Translations under genes and position numbers: made by a program
Shown here: positions 41,766-52,972 of the stretch, piece by piece
Layout: the number at the start of each line of letters is the position of its first letter
Numbering within the stretch: the first letter of the stretch is position 1
Source of the DNA: Meconema thalassinum
Lineage: Eukaryota; Arthropoda; Insecta; Orthoptera; Tettigoniidae
Length of the DNA: 64,000 bases
Direction of reading: 5' to 3'
Assembly: GCA_946902985.2 (NCBI GenBank)
Contig: OX336393.1
Coordinates: 366,712,779 to 366,776,778 of the forward strand
Notes under the pieces: generated by a model
The model's input: only the letters and a program-made list of their open reading frames with translations
Database searches by the model: none
What the model was told of the DNA's origin: nothing

Positions 41766-42059
41766 TGTAAGAGACAGGCATGGGGAGGTGCCCCGGGAGT
41801 TAAAATAAGGTACTACCGGAGTTCCATCAGGAAAGGAATAAAATAAAATAATGTTGAGGCCCACAGGAGAGATCTGTAGAATATCTTGGCTGAGTGAACA
41901 GGGAAAGTTGTAAATGATGATGTTGATGATAATTGTTGTCTTAAGGGGCCTAACAGTTAGGTTATCGGCCCTTAATGGTTTGGGTGATGGTGAAGCTGAT
42001 ATTGAAATGTAAACTATAACTAAAACTAACTACTAACTTATATACTGTACTAGAAGAAG

Positions 42060-42660
42060 AAATGGAAAACAAAAGGAGAACAAGGCAAATAAAGGACAGG
42101 AGGAAAAGAAATGCCCTCGACCCTCGAGGAATGCGGATTGAGGGACTTGGAAGGAAGGAGAGCCATAAAAGGCAGATAGGAATGTGAAAGAGGAGAGGGT
42201 CCGCCCCACAGGTAATGGATAAAAGAGGGAAAACCGGACCCAGCTCAGGAATCCCTCGAGGTCACCAACTCGCGAACTCACCAGCCGTGAGCCCCTGAGG
42301 GTGTAGCAATATCTAGGGTGCACCAGAAGTGGTGGGGCTACATACACCCTACCTCCTTGAGGGCCTTGAGCAGAAGGCAGGAGATAACAGGAAAAGAAAA
42401 AGAAGGGCGACCCCTCACAGAAGGAGGGTATCAGAAAAGATGAGACAAGGGCCAATTAAGGCGGGAAAGGAAGAGACTCCCTAGGCCTCGGATACCCTAA
42501 TACCGTCGGGGTCGGGAGAGAGCAAGAGTTGACCAAGTGAAGTCGACAGGAAAGAAGACGGAGAGGAGCCCGGCAAAAGTAAGTGGAAGCAATGCCGGAC
42601 TCAGCTGGGGCCCCGTGGTCGCCAACCCATGTCCCACTAGATGTGAGCCCCTGGGGGGAG
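42060..42660. repeat. Purine-rich repeat, inverted relative to 16.7 kb
   Basis: It shares CAGCTCAGGAATCCCTCGAG and GAGCCCCTGAGGG-type blocks with 16700-17010 in opposite orientation. The internal blocks GTGAGCCCCTG and CAGCTSAGG occur twice (42236/42288 and 42602/42645), so it is itself a partial duplication. Confidence 0.5.
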
Positions 42661-42767
42661 TTGTATATGTTCCTGTAGGAATTTCAATCTCTTTTTAGTA
42701 AGTTACCTATTATTCGGGGCCTGTTTGCCATCTCTTGATGAATGCAGTACATTTGCATTTTTCTATT

Positions 42768-43182
42768 GGCACAGGCTAGAGTAAAATGAGGCTTTTCACC
42801 GATGTCTCAGCTTGCCACGGTGGGTGAGTGGATAGCGTGTCGGCCTACTAACCCCAAGATTGCAGGTTCGCCCCTGACCGTGGTAAGTGATTTTTGAAAG
42901 GCGGCAAAAATACGATACGCATGTCATACGATGTTGGCATGTCAAAGAACCCATTTGAATTCAGTAGGCCGAGTTCATAATGGCAAAATTAATCTCGGGA
43001 GTTTCCGCCAGCACAAAGTTCCTCATTTCTCTACTTGAAAGCGCTATTGTGTTCACGGAGATTAGATATCTAACATCTAACCTCCTTGACTTTCATAGTC
43101 AAGGAACTACGAAATTCGACATGCAAGCTACCCTCTGGGTGTCAAATAGCAAAGCTTGCATCAGGCACCCGAGGCCATACGA

Positions 43183-43213
<31 letters not shown>

Positions 43214-43800
43214 GATGTCTCAGTCTCACTCTTGACTGTGATTATATGGAAACTACTGAGGTATAGGTGGTGCTTAGTAATGACATTCAGGGCACAGTCA
43301 GTGTCTGCTGGCACAGGCTAGAGTATCACCAATGTCTCAGTCTCACTCATGGCTGTGATTGTATGGAAGCTACTGAGATATGGGTGGTGCTTAGTAATGA
43401 CTTTCAGGGCACAGTCAGTGTGTGTTGGCACAGGCTAGAGTATCACCGATGTCTCAGTCTCACTCTTGGCTGTGATTATATGGAAGCTACTGAGGTATGG
43501 GTGGTGCTTAGTAATGACATTCAGGGCACAGTCAGTGTCTGTTGGCACAGGCTAGAGTATCACTAATGTCTCAGTCTCACTCATGGCTGTGATTGTATGG
43601 AAGCTACTGAGGTATGGGTGGAGCTTAGTAATGACTTTCAGGGCACAGTCAGTGTGTGTTGGCACAGGCTAGAGTATCACCGATGTCTCAGTCTCACTCT
43701 TGGCTGTGATTATATGGAAGCTACTGAGGTATGGGTGGTGCTTAGCAATGACATTCAGGGCACAGTAAGTGCCTGTGGATGCTGTGAAAGGTTCTACTCA
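42768..43800. repeat. ~117-bp minisatellite with two-unit higher-order pattern
   Basis: Units start ACCRATGTCTCAGTCTCACT near 43211, 43327, 43445, 43562 and 43678. A truncated unit lies at 42768-42810. Odd units carry GATTATATGG and GACATTCAGG, even units GATTGTATGG and GACTTTCAGG, so the array grew as a dimer. The SINE at 42811-43210 splits the first unit. Confidence 0.88.
42811..43210 (+). mobile_element. tRNA-derived SINE with (ATT)n tail inside the minisatellite
   Basis: The target duplication ACCGATGTCTCAG lies at 42798-42810 and 43211-43223. The head GCCACGGTGGGTGAGTGGAT...GGTTCGCCCCTGACCGTGG folds like a tRNA acceptor and T arm. The body ends CACCCGAGGCCATACGAT(ATT)n. Confidence 0.85.
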
Positions 43801-45384
43801 TAGGGTTAGTACTGCTGTACTGACTCAATGAGGAAAGCAATGATAATCTACCTCACTCCTCTTCTTGCTTAGTACGCCTCAATATAGCTCTGCCTTGGGT
43901 TTTTGTGGGTATCTACCCACATAACCTAACGGCAGTGCCTTTTGAGGATCAAACCAGCCTTCGGGCTGACTACCTAACAGACAGACATATTATCCTTAAA
44001 AATAAATGTGCCCAACCAGGTGGTGTAGTTCTTGGTTATCACTTCTGGGGTCCAAGTTTGATTCCTGACTGTCAAAAAATCTTAATTCTAGTCTAAGGAT
44101 AAGAACGGGGTACACACAGCCTTTGAGGTAAACCGATAAATGTTGGGTTCGATTCTCCGCGTAGCCACCCAGCAAGTGGTTTACCAAGGGGTCCCACACA
44201 TACTGAAGATAAATGCCTAGGTAATTCCTATCATAAGGTCACGACTGCCTTCTGTAAATCCGTCAACAAGTAGGCTAGTCGTACTCATTCATTCCTATTC
44301 ATGAGATTAAATGGCACTCTGTCAAACGCATGACGTGTGTCAGAATCCAACCCAACACAAAAAATAACATCATGACGTGATTTTGTCTGCTGTTAATTCA
44401 TTTTATGGGCTTGTGACTTCTTGGTCATCAGCTCCGTGAAGTTGGGTGTGGGTTGAATTCCCCTGATAGGAAATTAGAAAATAGGCACCAATGGCTTATC
44501 TTTATAATAATTGGATTTGCATCCAGTCACACAACAGTTTCAAGGCATATTACCACAATTTTAGCATAGCCTATGCATGAGTAAGCCTACTGGTAGTTTA
44601 TTAAAACGTTGATGATGATGATGATGATGATAATTGTTGTTTTAAGGGGCCTAACATCTAGGGATCCACACCAAGTACGTGATAAGATTGATATCCTTGA
44701 ACTAGCAGGCGTATAATTGGATGAGAGAACACTGCAGGCAATTTAAAAAGTAGGTTATGTTAATACGTACGGTAATCAATTTTCAGATCTTCTTAGGCCT
44801 TAAATTGGAATACGTTAATTATTACTATGCCTGCTCATAATGAATTACCATTACTAATAATTTATAAACCCTAAATAGAATAATATATAGGCCAAACTTA
44901 CCCTCTGATTGGCAATAGTGATGGTATCACAAGCGTAACAGAAGTCACCGGTATCTCGTATTTATGAAGCACTAATGCAGACATTTACTTACACGAACTT
45001 GTAATATCATTAAGCAATAATCAATAAGCACAGATAATCAAAGGAGACGATTGCTAACCGAAATTCATACCACTATAACATCGTAAACAAAACGACTCAA
45101 CTTATAAACAAAGCATGTAATCACCAACAGCGACAGCCATCTTTCATCTGTCCCGCCGCTAGTGTCAGGTCCGGTATTATAGAAGGTCCTGATTCGCGTC
45201 TACCTATGTTAAACTAGCAGCATAGAGCAGGCAGTGAGGATCGGGACGGCGGCGCAGCGGTGGATGCAACACTTTCACGTTCCGACAGACTAGCATGACT
45301 GCACCAAGGGACTGCACTGCGAGTCGTCCCTTTGATGCGACGGCAAGAGACCGCCAAGAGAGCGAACAAGCCGATGCGTATCAC
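43801..45384. other. Intronic DNA with dispersed repeats
   Basis: No gene. 44130-44175 has a B-box-like GGGTTCGATTCTCC, possibly a SINE relic. 44324-44460 is the direct copy of 41594-41745. 44616-44660 carries GAT repeats and TTGTTGTTTTAAGGGGCCTA, also present near 41932 and 48058. 45135-45198 is the inverted partner of 41518-41573. Confidence 0.5.
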
Positions 45385-45490
45385 AGTATCAACATTTTGC
45401 AACGGATTGATGACACGGGGTACTGTCCACACTGACACGCAACGGAGATACGATACGGCGATACGCAGCAAGTCGGGACCGGACTTAACA
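45385..45490. repeat. Copy of the GCGTATC repeat (inverted to 32.3 kb)
   Basis: Reverse complement of 32325-32400 over GCAACGGAGATACGATACGG and flanking blocks. Confidence 0.6.
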
Positions 45491-45599
45491 GTCAAAAATA
45501 AATAAAATTGTGAAGTTGTTAACATGAAACCACAAGCCTATCGCCGAGATGCAAGTACAACTGTTAACTAAATAGGTTTGGTGGACTTTATATGGCCAC

Positions 45600-45720
45600 C
45601 GTCGTGACAACGGGGCAACTCTGTAGCTCCTCACTCAGGCGACCTGGGTTATATTCCCAGTACTCCAAGCCAGGAGGTTTGGAACGGCATTGATTCAGAT
45701 CGTAATGACAATTGGGATGC
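45600..45720 (+). mobile_element. Possible tRNA-like SINE head
   Basis: GCAACTCTGTAGCTCCTCAC then GACCTGGGTTATATTCCCAG, A/B-box-like with reasonable spacing. No tail was identified. Confidence 0.35.
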
Positions 45721-46065
45721 TACAGCTTCACAATGGTATGAAGAGAGGGCAAAAACCCACGGGCCTAGGAGCGCATAAAATCTAACTCCGACCCTGCTTG
45801 TACCTTCCAGCCACCTACCGTAATTAAATGTAAACTTATAATAGCATGCAGAATATATCGCAAACGACACGCAAAGAAAAGATATTGGCGCGGAATATTC
45901 CGGAAAAGACACGGAAGGGGTTAATTCAGATGCGCCAGGATACTGGTGTAGCTTGCAAAATAGGATTTGATCCCGCAGTTCCCCCAAACTTTATGGGTTT
46001 GACTTTTATCCATTTTTACAAAATTCCCTTTGATGTTCAATGATTAACCAGCTTTCTGGCTATTG

Positions 46066-46262
46066 GAAGGAGGAGGGAAGATTGTAGTTTTACGTGACCG
46101 TTAATCTCGCGATAATGAGCCATGGGACCTCCTTTTTACGTGGAATCCGAACCACAAAACATGGTATTTCACTTTGAAAATCTCACATGCATTGACCGGG
46201 AATCGAACCCAGTCCACCGTAGTGAGAGGCCAACAGCTTGACCGCTGCGCCACCACGCCCCC
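46066..46262 (-). mobile_element. tRNA-derived SINE, third family
   Basis: The target duplication TTCTGGCTATTG lies at 46054-46065 and 46263-46274. On the minus strand it begins GGGGGCGTGGTGGCGCAGCG and has B box GGGTTCGATTCCC. It is short (197 bp) and lacks the bodies of the other SINEs. Confidence 0.85.
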
Positions 46263-46539
46263 TTCTGGCTATTGCGAAAGAGGGATAATTAGTAAAGGAT
46301 GGGCGAATGGGAGTTTTCCTTTTATATACAACTAGCAACCCGACCCGGCTTCGCCCGGGAACAGTGATGAATGCATTACGTGATACGCCTTTTTTTTTCA
46401 ATGTCAATGAACAACGACCAATATCCGTTTTACGTCTCGGCATGATGGGTTAAAATCATTGACTGGACTATTAATTATATTATCATGGAGATGCATGTGC
46501 AACAAATTCTTGTCAGACGTAACTTAAGAATGGCGAGGT

Positions 46540-47190
46540 GCATGAAACACATCCTTCCGTCCAATCTTAACTTGACTGTGAATTTTACGGAACGAAAAGT
46601 TCACAGGCGAAATGAAGAAAGCCGAGTTGCACTTCCAGGGAAACTCCAAACACAACCACTCTTCTCTAAAGTTCTTAACTCAACACGTCTCAACAGTTTG
46701 CTGCTAGCTGTATCTGGGGCAATAAGCTCGTCCGCTAGCTAAGCAGTAACTGGGGTGATAGACTCGCCCCTAGCTAGCTCGTAAACTGACGCCTCAGTAA
46801 CTGAATGGAGATTGTTGGACGAAATGAAAACGTAAAAAGACATATAGTAGGCGATGTATTGAAGATAGAGATATGCTCTCCCGGGCTTTATTGTAGAACT
46901 TTTCATGCTGAACAATTCTTACACTCATAGTATATAGATATTTTTAACGGTTTGCCCAGCGTAAGCTTAAGAAGCGCACGGACGCCAGTTTTTGTTCGAC
47001 CTTTTCACTGAAATCGTTAGTGCTTGACTTCCTTTGATCATAAATAAATTATTTTCTACAGAAATCATCCTCGAGATATCCTTTACAGAATGGTGAAAAC
47101 CGCATCGAAATCCATTCAGTGGTTCTCTAGATTACCCGGGACATCCAAGAATCGGGTACTTTGTTTTATACTAAGTAGAGATTATACGCC
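46540..47190. repeat. Tandem repeat unit 1 (unit 2 split by the P-like transposon)
   Basis: 46540-46740 matches 47325-47510, and 46740-47190 matches 56510-56945 (for example TTTTAACGGTTTNCCCAGCG and ATCCTCGAGATATCCTTTAC). The two units were adjacent until the transposon landed in the second. The short stretch 47190-47325 holds a partial third piece. Confidence 0.8.
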
Positions 47191-47510
47191 AATCAGTATA
47201 ATTTTATATAATATAATCCCCCTTCCGTCCAACTTCAAATTGACTGTGAATTTTGCGGAACGAAAAGTTTACAGGCGAAATGAGAGTTGCACTTCCAGGG
47301 AATGGCGAGGTAAATGAAACTCAAATCTCTCTTCCATCCAATCTTAACTTGACTGTGTTTCACAGGTGAAATGATGAAAACCCAGAGTTGCACTTCCAGG
47401 GAAATTCCAAACACAACCACCCTTCTCAGATGTCTTAACTCAACACGACTCGACAGCCTGCTGCTGGCTGTATCTGGGGCAATAAGCTCGCCCGCTAGCT
47501 AGGCTGTAAC

Positions 47511-47540
47511 AACACCACCTAGAGAGAAAGCCTTGCGATA
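47511..47540. repeat. Left terminal inverted repeat of the P-like element
   Basis: 30 bases, identical to the reverse complement of 56471-56500. Confidence 0.92.
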
Positions 47541-48349
47541 CGATTTATGACGTCATAGCCTTCCGGCCGTCAGCGAGCGCGCTACCCAGCGCTGCTGCTA
47601 TGAACAACCTGTGAGGAAACGCGACTGAGTGTTTATGTATCAAATTACGTTCTACAGACGCGAATAAATAAATAACGTAACCATAAATTAAACATATGGT
47701 CAGAAGTTGATGCGATCGATACATTACTCTAGCTAATAAATCGAAGTTTTCGATCATAATCGATAAGTATGCATTTCGAACCTTGCGAGTGTGAACTTGA
47801 CCGAAAACACTGATGTCTCAATAAATGCGATATATAGAAGAATTCAATAAAAAACTTGACAAATATTCACCCCATTTTAACGTGATATGTAGACTACACA
47901 ACGAGAAGAAAAGACACAACAACAAATAACCAATTAATCTGTAACAGTTAAAACAGAAATTAATATCTACAGTATAGTCAATCATATCAGTCCAAAGGTC
48001 TAGGTTTGATTTCCATCTCTACCGAGAAATATAATTCTAGTTAGTTATTGTTGATCATTGTTGTTTTAAGGGGCGCAATTACGAGGTCATCTGCCCCTAA
48101 AAATACAATTCTGATTTGATTGTGAAACGAAATTCACTCAGCCTCATGAGTTAAAACTGAACTGAGAAGAAGTGGGTTCGATTTCTCCTTTCTCCTCCAG
48201 GTAAATGCTGGGATTGTTCCTAGCAGAAGACCATGGTCACCTCCTTTCCAAGGGCAGATGACCTCATAGTTCCTCCCCTTAAAACTACAATACCGTACCT
48301 AACCTTCCCAATTCTAGCATCACAATACATACATACAAACAAATTCTAC
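47541..48349. other. Left subterminal region of the P-like element
   Basis: No gene. It holds GACGTCATAGCCTTCCGGCC near the end, also present inverted at the right end, and two pieces of the TTTTAAGGGGC repeat (48060-48105 and 48245-48285) around a SINE-like GTGGGTTCGATTTCTCC. Confidence 0.5.
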
Positions 48350-49265
48350 CCATATCCAAGTACACATGGCTGATGACAATGATGTCATAACCCACTTACA
48401 AAACAACAACAACAACAACAACTAGCCACATAAAGTTTTCATGCATGATATGAAAACAGGTCAGTAATGGCATGCCTATGACAGAAAAGGTTACCTACTG
48501 AAATGGAACAGAGCAGCAATCATGAGACATGAGAACATTTACAAAAGAGGAAACTTTTTGTTGTTGATGATTCATATAGGGGCATAGCTTACCCGACAAT
48601 ACATAAAACATGCTAATTACCAGTGATCTTAGCACTTTGTTCTCAACAGAATACAGTGAGTCATCTGCAAAAACATGTTGTTCTCATATTTTCTATGTTA
48701 CACAAACTGTGCTGTTTTGTAAAAAATAATAATAACTAAAAGATGACCATACCTATCCTTCACTAGTTAAATAAATATCCATATCCAAGTACACATGGCT
48801 GATGACAGTGATGTCCTAACCCACTCACAAAAAAACAAGTAGCCACAGAAAGTTTTCATCCGTGATAAGAAAACAGGCTAGCAATGGAATGCCTATGACA
48901 GAAAAGGTTACCTACTGAAATGGAACAAAGCAGCAGTCATGACACATGAGAACATTTACCAAAGAGGAAACTTGTTGTTGATTCATAAAAGGGCATGATA
49001 ATGTAATAATTTACAAACAAACACTTGATATAGAGTAATCCTACAGTAACAGTTTTCATATGGCAATATTTACAATATCAGGCATGGCATAAGCTTATCC
49101 GACAATACATAAAACATGCTAATCACCAGTGATCTTAGCACTTTGTTCTCAACAGAATACAGTGAGTCATCTGCAAAAACATGTTGTTCTCATATTTTCT
49201 ATGTTACACAAACTGTGCTGTATTGTAAAAAAAAAAAAAACTAAGAGATGACCATATCTATCCTT
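48350..49265. repeat. Direct repeat of ~430 bp inside the P-like element
   Basis: 48352-48780 and 48780-49265 share CCAAGTACACATGGCTGATG, AAAGTTTTCATNCNTGATA, AGAAAAGGTTACCTACTGAA and ACAGTGAGTCATCTGCAAAA in order. The second unit has an extra piece around 49000-49070. No coding frame. Confidence 0.8.
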
Positions 49266-49383
49266 CACTAGTTAAATAAATATAGCCTTTTCAAAAGATC
49301 CTTTCCACTTTTCAATACAAAATTGTTGTATTCCCTATTATATTGGTAGCACTGAATGAAAGTAGAACGAGCAATAACATTCT

Positions 49384-50670
49384 CTATAGTACATGAATTA
49401 GCCAAAATACCTCATCAAACGATGAGAAATAAATCAGGGAATTATGTTTTAATAGATGTTTCCTCCTCCGCTGTCTGTGACTCACCCAGTCATCCCAAAT
49501 AGGATCACGACTTATGTAGGCAGAATTCCAGCTGTGGCCACCATTGTCCACATCAATCATCATCAAACCGGTATTGCCAACCTCGCCCTTACGGTACTAT
49601 GCTGCACCAACACCCTTCGATTTGTCCAATCCAATGGTTTTTGACGCGTCCAGATCAATGGTTTTGTGTCAACCGCGACCCGCTGGCTGCGCTCGGCCAA
49701 AGCCGCTCCTGCACCGACCATTCTAACCTTCGTTTTGTGGTATCCAATGGTTTTTGACAATGGTTACATCCTAACGTGTCCAGATCAATGGTTTTGTGTC
49801 AACCGTGCCCCGCTAGCTGCGTGCAGCCAAAGTCGCACCTGCACACGACCATTCTAACCTTCGATTTGTTCAATCCAATGTATTTTGGCAATGGTTACAG
49901 CCTAACGCGACCAGATCAATGAGTTTTGACAATGGTTACAGCTTAATGCATCCCGATGATTTCTTTGATGAACAGTGATTTTGTATCTCACATGTTGGGA
50001 ACAATGTGTGACATATATGACGTTCAGTAGTGACAATTCAAATTGAAATCAACGGTAGCGATGAATGAAAATAGAACGCGCGATAAAATTCTGTACAATT
50101 CATGAATTAGCCAAAATACCTTTTGAAACGATGAGAAATAAATCAAGGAGCGATGTTTTAATAGATATTTCCTCCTCCGCTGTCTGTGACCCACCCAGCC
50201 ATCCCAAATAGGATCACGACTTATATAGCCAAAATTACAGCTGTCAGCGCTATTGTTCAAATCAATCGTCATCAAAACAGTACGATGACAGTTCAGCCGC
50301 TAGTGCGCACCACTTAGTTCATTACATCGTGTACCGAATTGAATCGTTTATTCACCATGGATTGTGGAAATTGCCTCATAACGATCTGTAATTTGAATCG
50401 GCGATTCTATGATCAACTGTAGTATTATTTTTTTTCGCACAACTGTGGTTTTGAAAATGTTTACAGCCTAACGCACCGAGCGTTTTGTGTCAACCGTGTC
50501 CCACTAGCTGGGCGCGGCCAAGGTCGCACCTTCACCCGACCATTCTAACCTTCGTTTTGTCTAATCCAATGTTTTTTGACAATTGTTACTGCCTAACGCA
50601 TCCAGATCAATGGTTTTTGACAATGGTTATAGCATAGCACGTCCCGATGAATGTTTTTTTTTAAATCAAC
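49384..50670. repeat. Duplicated segments of the P-like element interior
   Basis: 49430-49560 and 50150-50280 are related and on the minus strand read Ile-Ser-Arg-Asp-Pro-Ile-Trp-Asp in both, with matching Arg-Gln-Arg-Arg-Arg-Lys. Between and after them a shorter unit with ATCAATGGTTTTGTGTCAAC and CGACCATTCTAACCTTCG repeats about four times (49620-49960, 50455-50650). Confidence 0.7.
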
Positions 50671-52155
50671 AGTGTGTGCTGCTAGAGTATGCCTTGTTGA
50701 CAGTTCAACGAGATGCAAGCTCTGTCAGAACATAGCAACCGTTAATAAAAAGAGCAATAAATATAAACACATATTTATGTACTTTAGCACATAACTTATA
50801 TGAGGTGTAGTATTGTCCAGGTTTCCTAATTTCAATGTTGATGCAAGTGTATAAGCCGCATTCTACTTTCATTTAGAATTAATATTATATTATTTACAGG
50901 GTGGATACATTTTTAGGCATTTGCACCTTCAACAGTCCTTATGCGAACAGTTCCTAAAAATACTCTCTAGCACATATGTTACATTAGATTAAAACTTTTA
51001 AAATAGGCCTACATTAACATTCATCCAATGAAACTAGATGTAAAGAAACTTGCAAGACTTCATTCAGTCCATTGTTAAAAATCTGAACAAATAAAAATTT
51101 GTTCCAGTGAAACATTCTTCAGATTGTGTTCCATTTTATCTGTGAAATTGAAACAAAAGCCCTCTTAGAAATTGTATGTTAAAATTGCATGAAATATCCC
51201 ATTTAAAGCGTACACTTACCCTCTCCATTCTAACCTTCGCTTTACAACCAACATTCTCCAAAACACTCTGCTGGTTGTAGAGCTATTTACCACTTTCTGG
51301 ACTGGACGTTTAATGTGACTGTACACAGAGGTTATTAGTTGCATTTTAAACTGACATCTCCACTATAGGACAACTTCTTGCAATCAGTTCAACGTTTGGT
51401 ATGCTAACACTACATGCCTCAATAATTTCAAGAAATGGTCACCTATTGAAAATGCCAATTCATTGTTCATCCTATACTTCAGTGGCGGCCGGTAATAAGG
51501 TTGCAGTGATACGCAATGACCAGATTAATTCAATAAAAACAATTAATACCGTAATAATATTTTTAGTAATAAAAGCTCTACGTTTACTTTTATACGCATA
51601 GGAATTCATAATTCTGTTCTTCAACAATTCAGGAAATCTTATAGTAAGTTACTGTGAACTGTCTGAGAAAGCAAAGCGCGTCAACCGTTTAGGAGTACTC
51701 GTTACCAGGCCCGAGCACCGACCAGATCTCAATAGTGAAGGGTATGGCAGAGATGCTAGACCGAGTTGGTCCTATCCCAATAGTTAACTCAGCTGATCGT
51801 TGCTTGCTGATTGCAACAAGGGAGCCGAGGAGCGGACGGAGACATCTGAGATGCTCCGTCAACTGCCGATACCATGTCTTGCAGGTTTTCATGTAGCCTA
51901 ACTATTTAATCCGGTGATCCAGTGGCAATGTGATGTTCTCTGAACTGCGGCATTCGTGATGAATGAGGTACATCCGTTTTACCGCACAATTGAATACAGT
52001 TTTCTTTGATATCAAGCAGTCTTTCATCCCCCCCCCCCCCTTAATGAAAAAGGACAACACCCATAACAATTATCCACCAGCCGCCACTGCTATACTTACA
52101 GATTAGTAATTAGCCATGTAAAGAAGTGGATCAAGTAACACAATATTAATTGAAC
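50671..52155. other. Non-coding interior of the P-like element
   Basis: No gene supported. A short C run lies at 52029-52040. The 67-codon minus frame near 51689-51892 lies in a GC-richer island of unknown nature. Confidence 0.4.
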
Positions 52156-52914
52156 CAGAGGGTCATTATCATGGTGCGCCCTGGAAATCGCGGCAAACTA
52201 TGGCGTCATTTGGCTGGTCAGGTGTGGAGCGAGTGGACCTCGCAATACCCTGCTCCGCTGACTCATATCGTTAGATCACACGTGTCTTATCATTTATATG
52301 GATGTGTATCTGCAAAGCTTAGAAGTTAGTGTTGCACGTTTAGTGAGTATTGTGATTACTGTGATTGTTGGTCATGCCTAGACACCAATTGACACTGCGC
52401 GAACGTGTGTATATCCATAATTCGTATATGAAAAGCAGAAAGTCTTGTTCTTAAACAAGATTAAAATGTCGAATCAAGTTTCCAAGAAGACCTGTGCGTA
52501 ATGCCAGTACAATTAGGAGGCTCGCCAAACTATTCAAGAAAACAGGCACGGTAAATAATAAACATTTTAACAGACAACGTTGTGTTCTTACAGAACGGGG
52601 ACACCAAGAGCCAGCTGATGAGCCAGCTTGGTGTCCTAGGCGAAACCCCACACAAGACACGGCACAAACCTATCAGAATTGCTGAGATTGTTGTCCATTC
52701 TTTCATCAGAAGATGTCAGGTGTGTGTTACAAGAGAGGGAGGGCATTTTCAGCATCGACTATGAGCACTGTACATATTATTGAACATGGTTGGTAAAAGT
52801 GTTCAAGTGTGCACCAACCACCGACTGAACATTGTACGCGTGCCCGCGATCAGCGCCAGTCAACGCCGGCTTAGCTTGCCGTGTTTACCGGGGCGCACAA
52901 TGATAACGACACTG
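52156..52914 (+). mobile_element. Small inverted-repeat transposon nested in the P-like element
   Basis: The ends are inverted: CATTATCATGGTGCGCCCTGG near 52163-52184 against GGGGCGCACAATGATAACGA near 52890-52909. Inside, 52370-52690 encodes a degraded helix-turn-helix N-terminus (Arg-Glu-Arg-Val-Tyr-Ile near 52400; Leu-Phe-Lys-Lys-Thr-Gly-Thr-Val near 52530) of a Tc/mariner-like transposase. The catalytic part is absent. Confidence 0.65.
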
Positions 52915-52972
52915 TACATACAATGAAAGAATATTGTAAAATTCTTAATTTCTACTGAACGGCCATGAACAG

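Noticed and set aside
42033..42455. 140-codon minus frame rich in Phe/Ser/Pro
   Set aside because: Lies in a dispersed repeat shared with 16.7 kb and shows no domain.
43211..43790. CRISPR-like array
   Set aside because: Units are adjacent without unique spacers and the DNA is eukaryotic.
43267..43803. Two plus-strand frames with repeated peptides
   Set aside because: They are translations of the 117-bp minisatellite.
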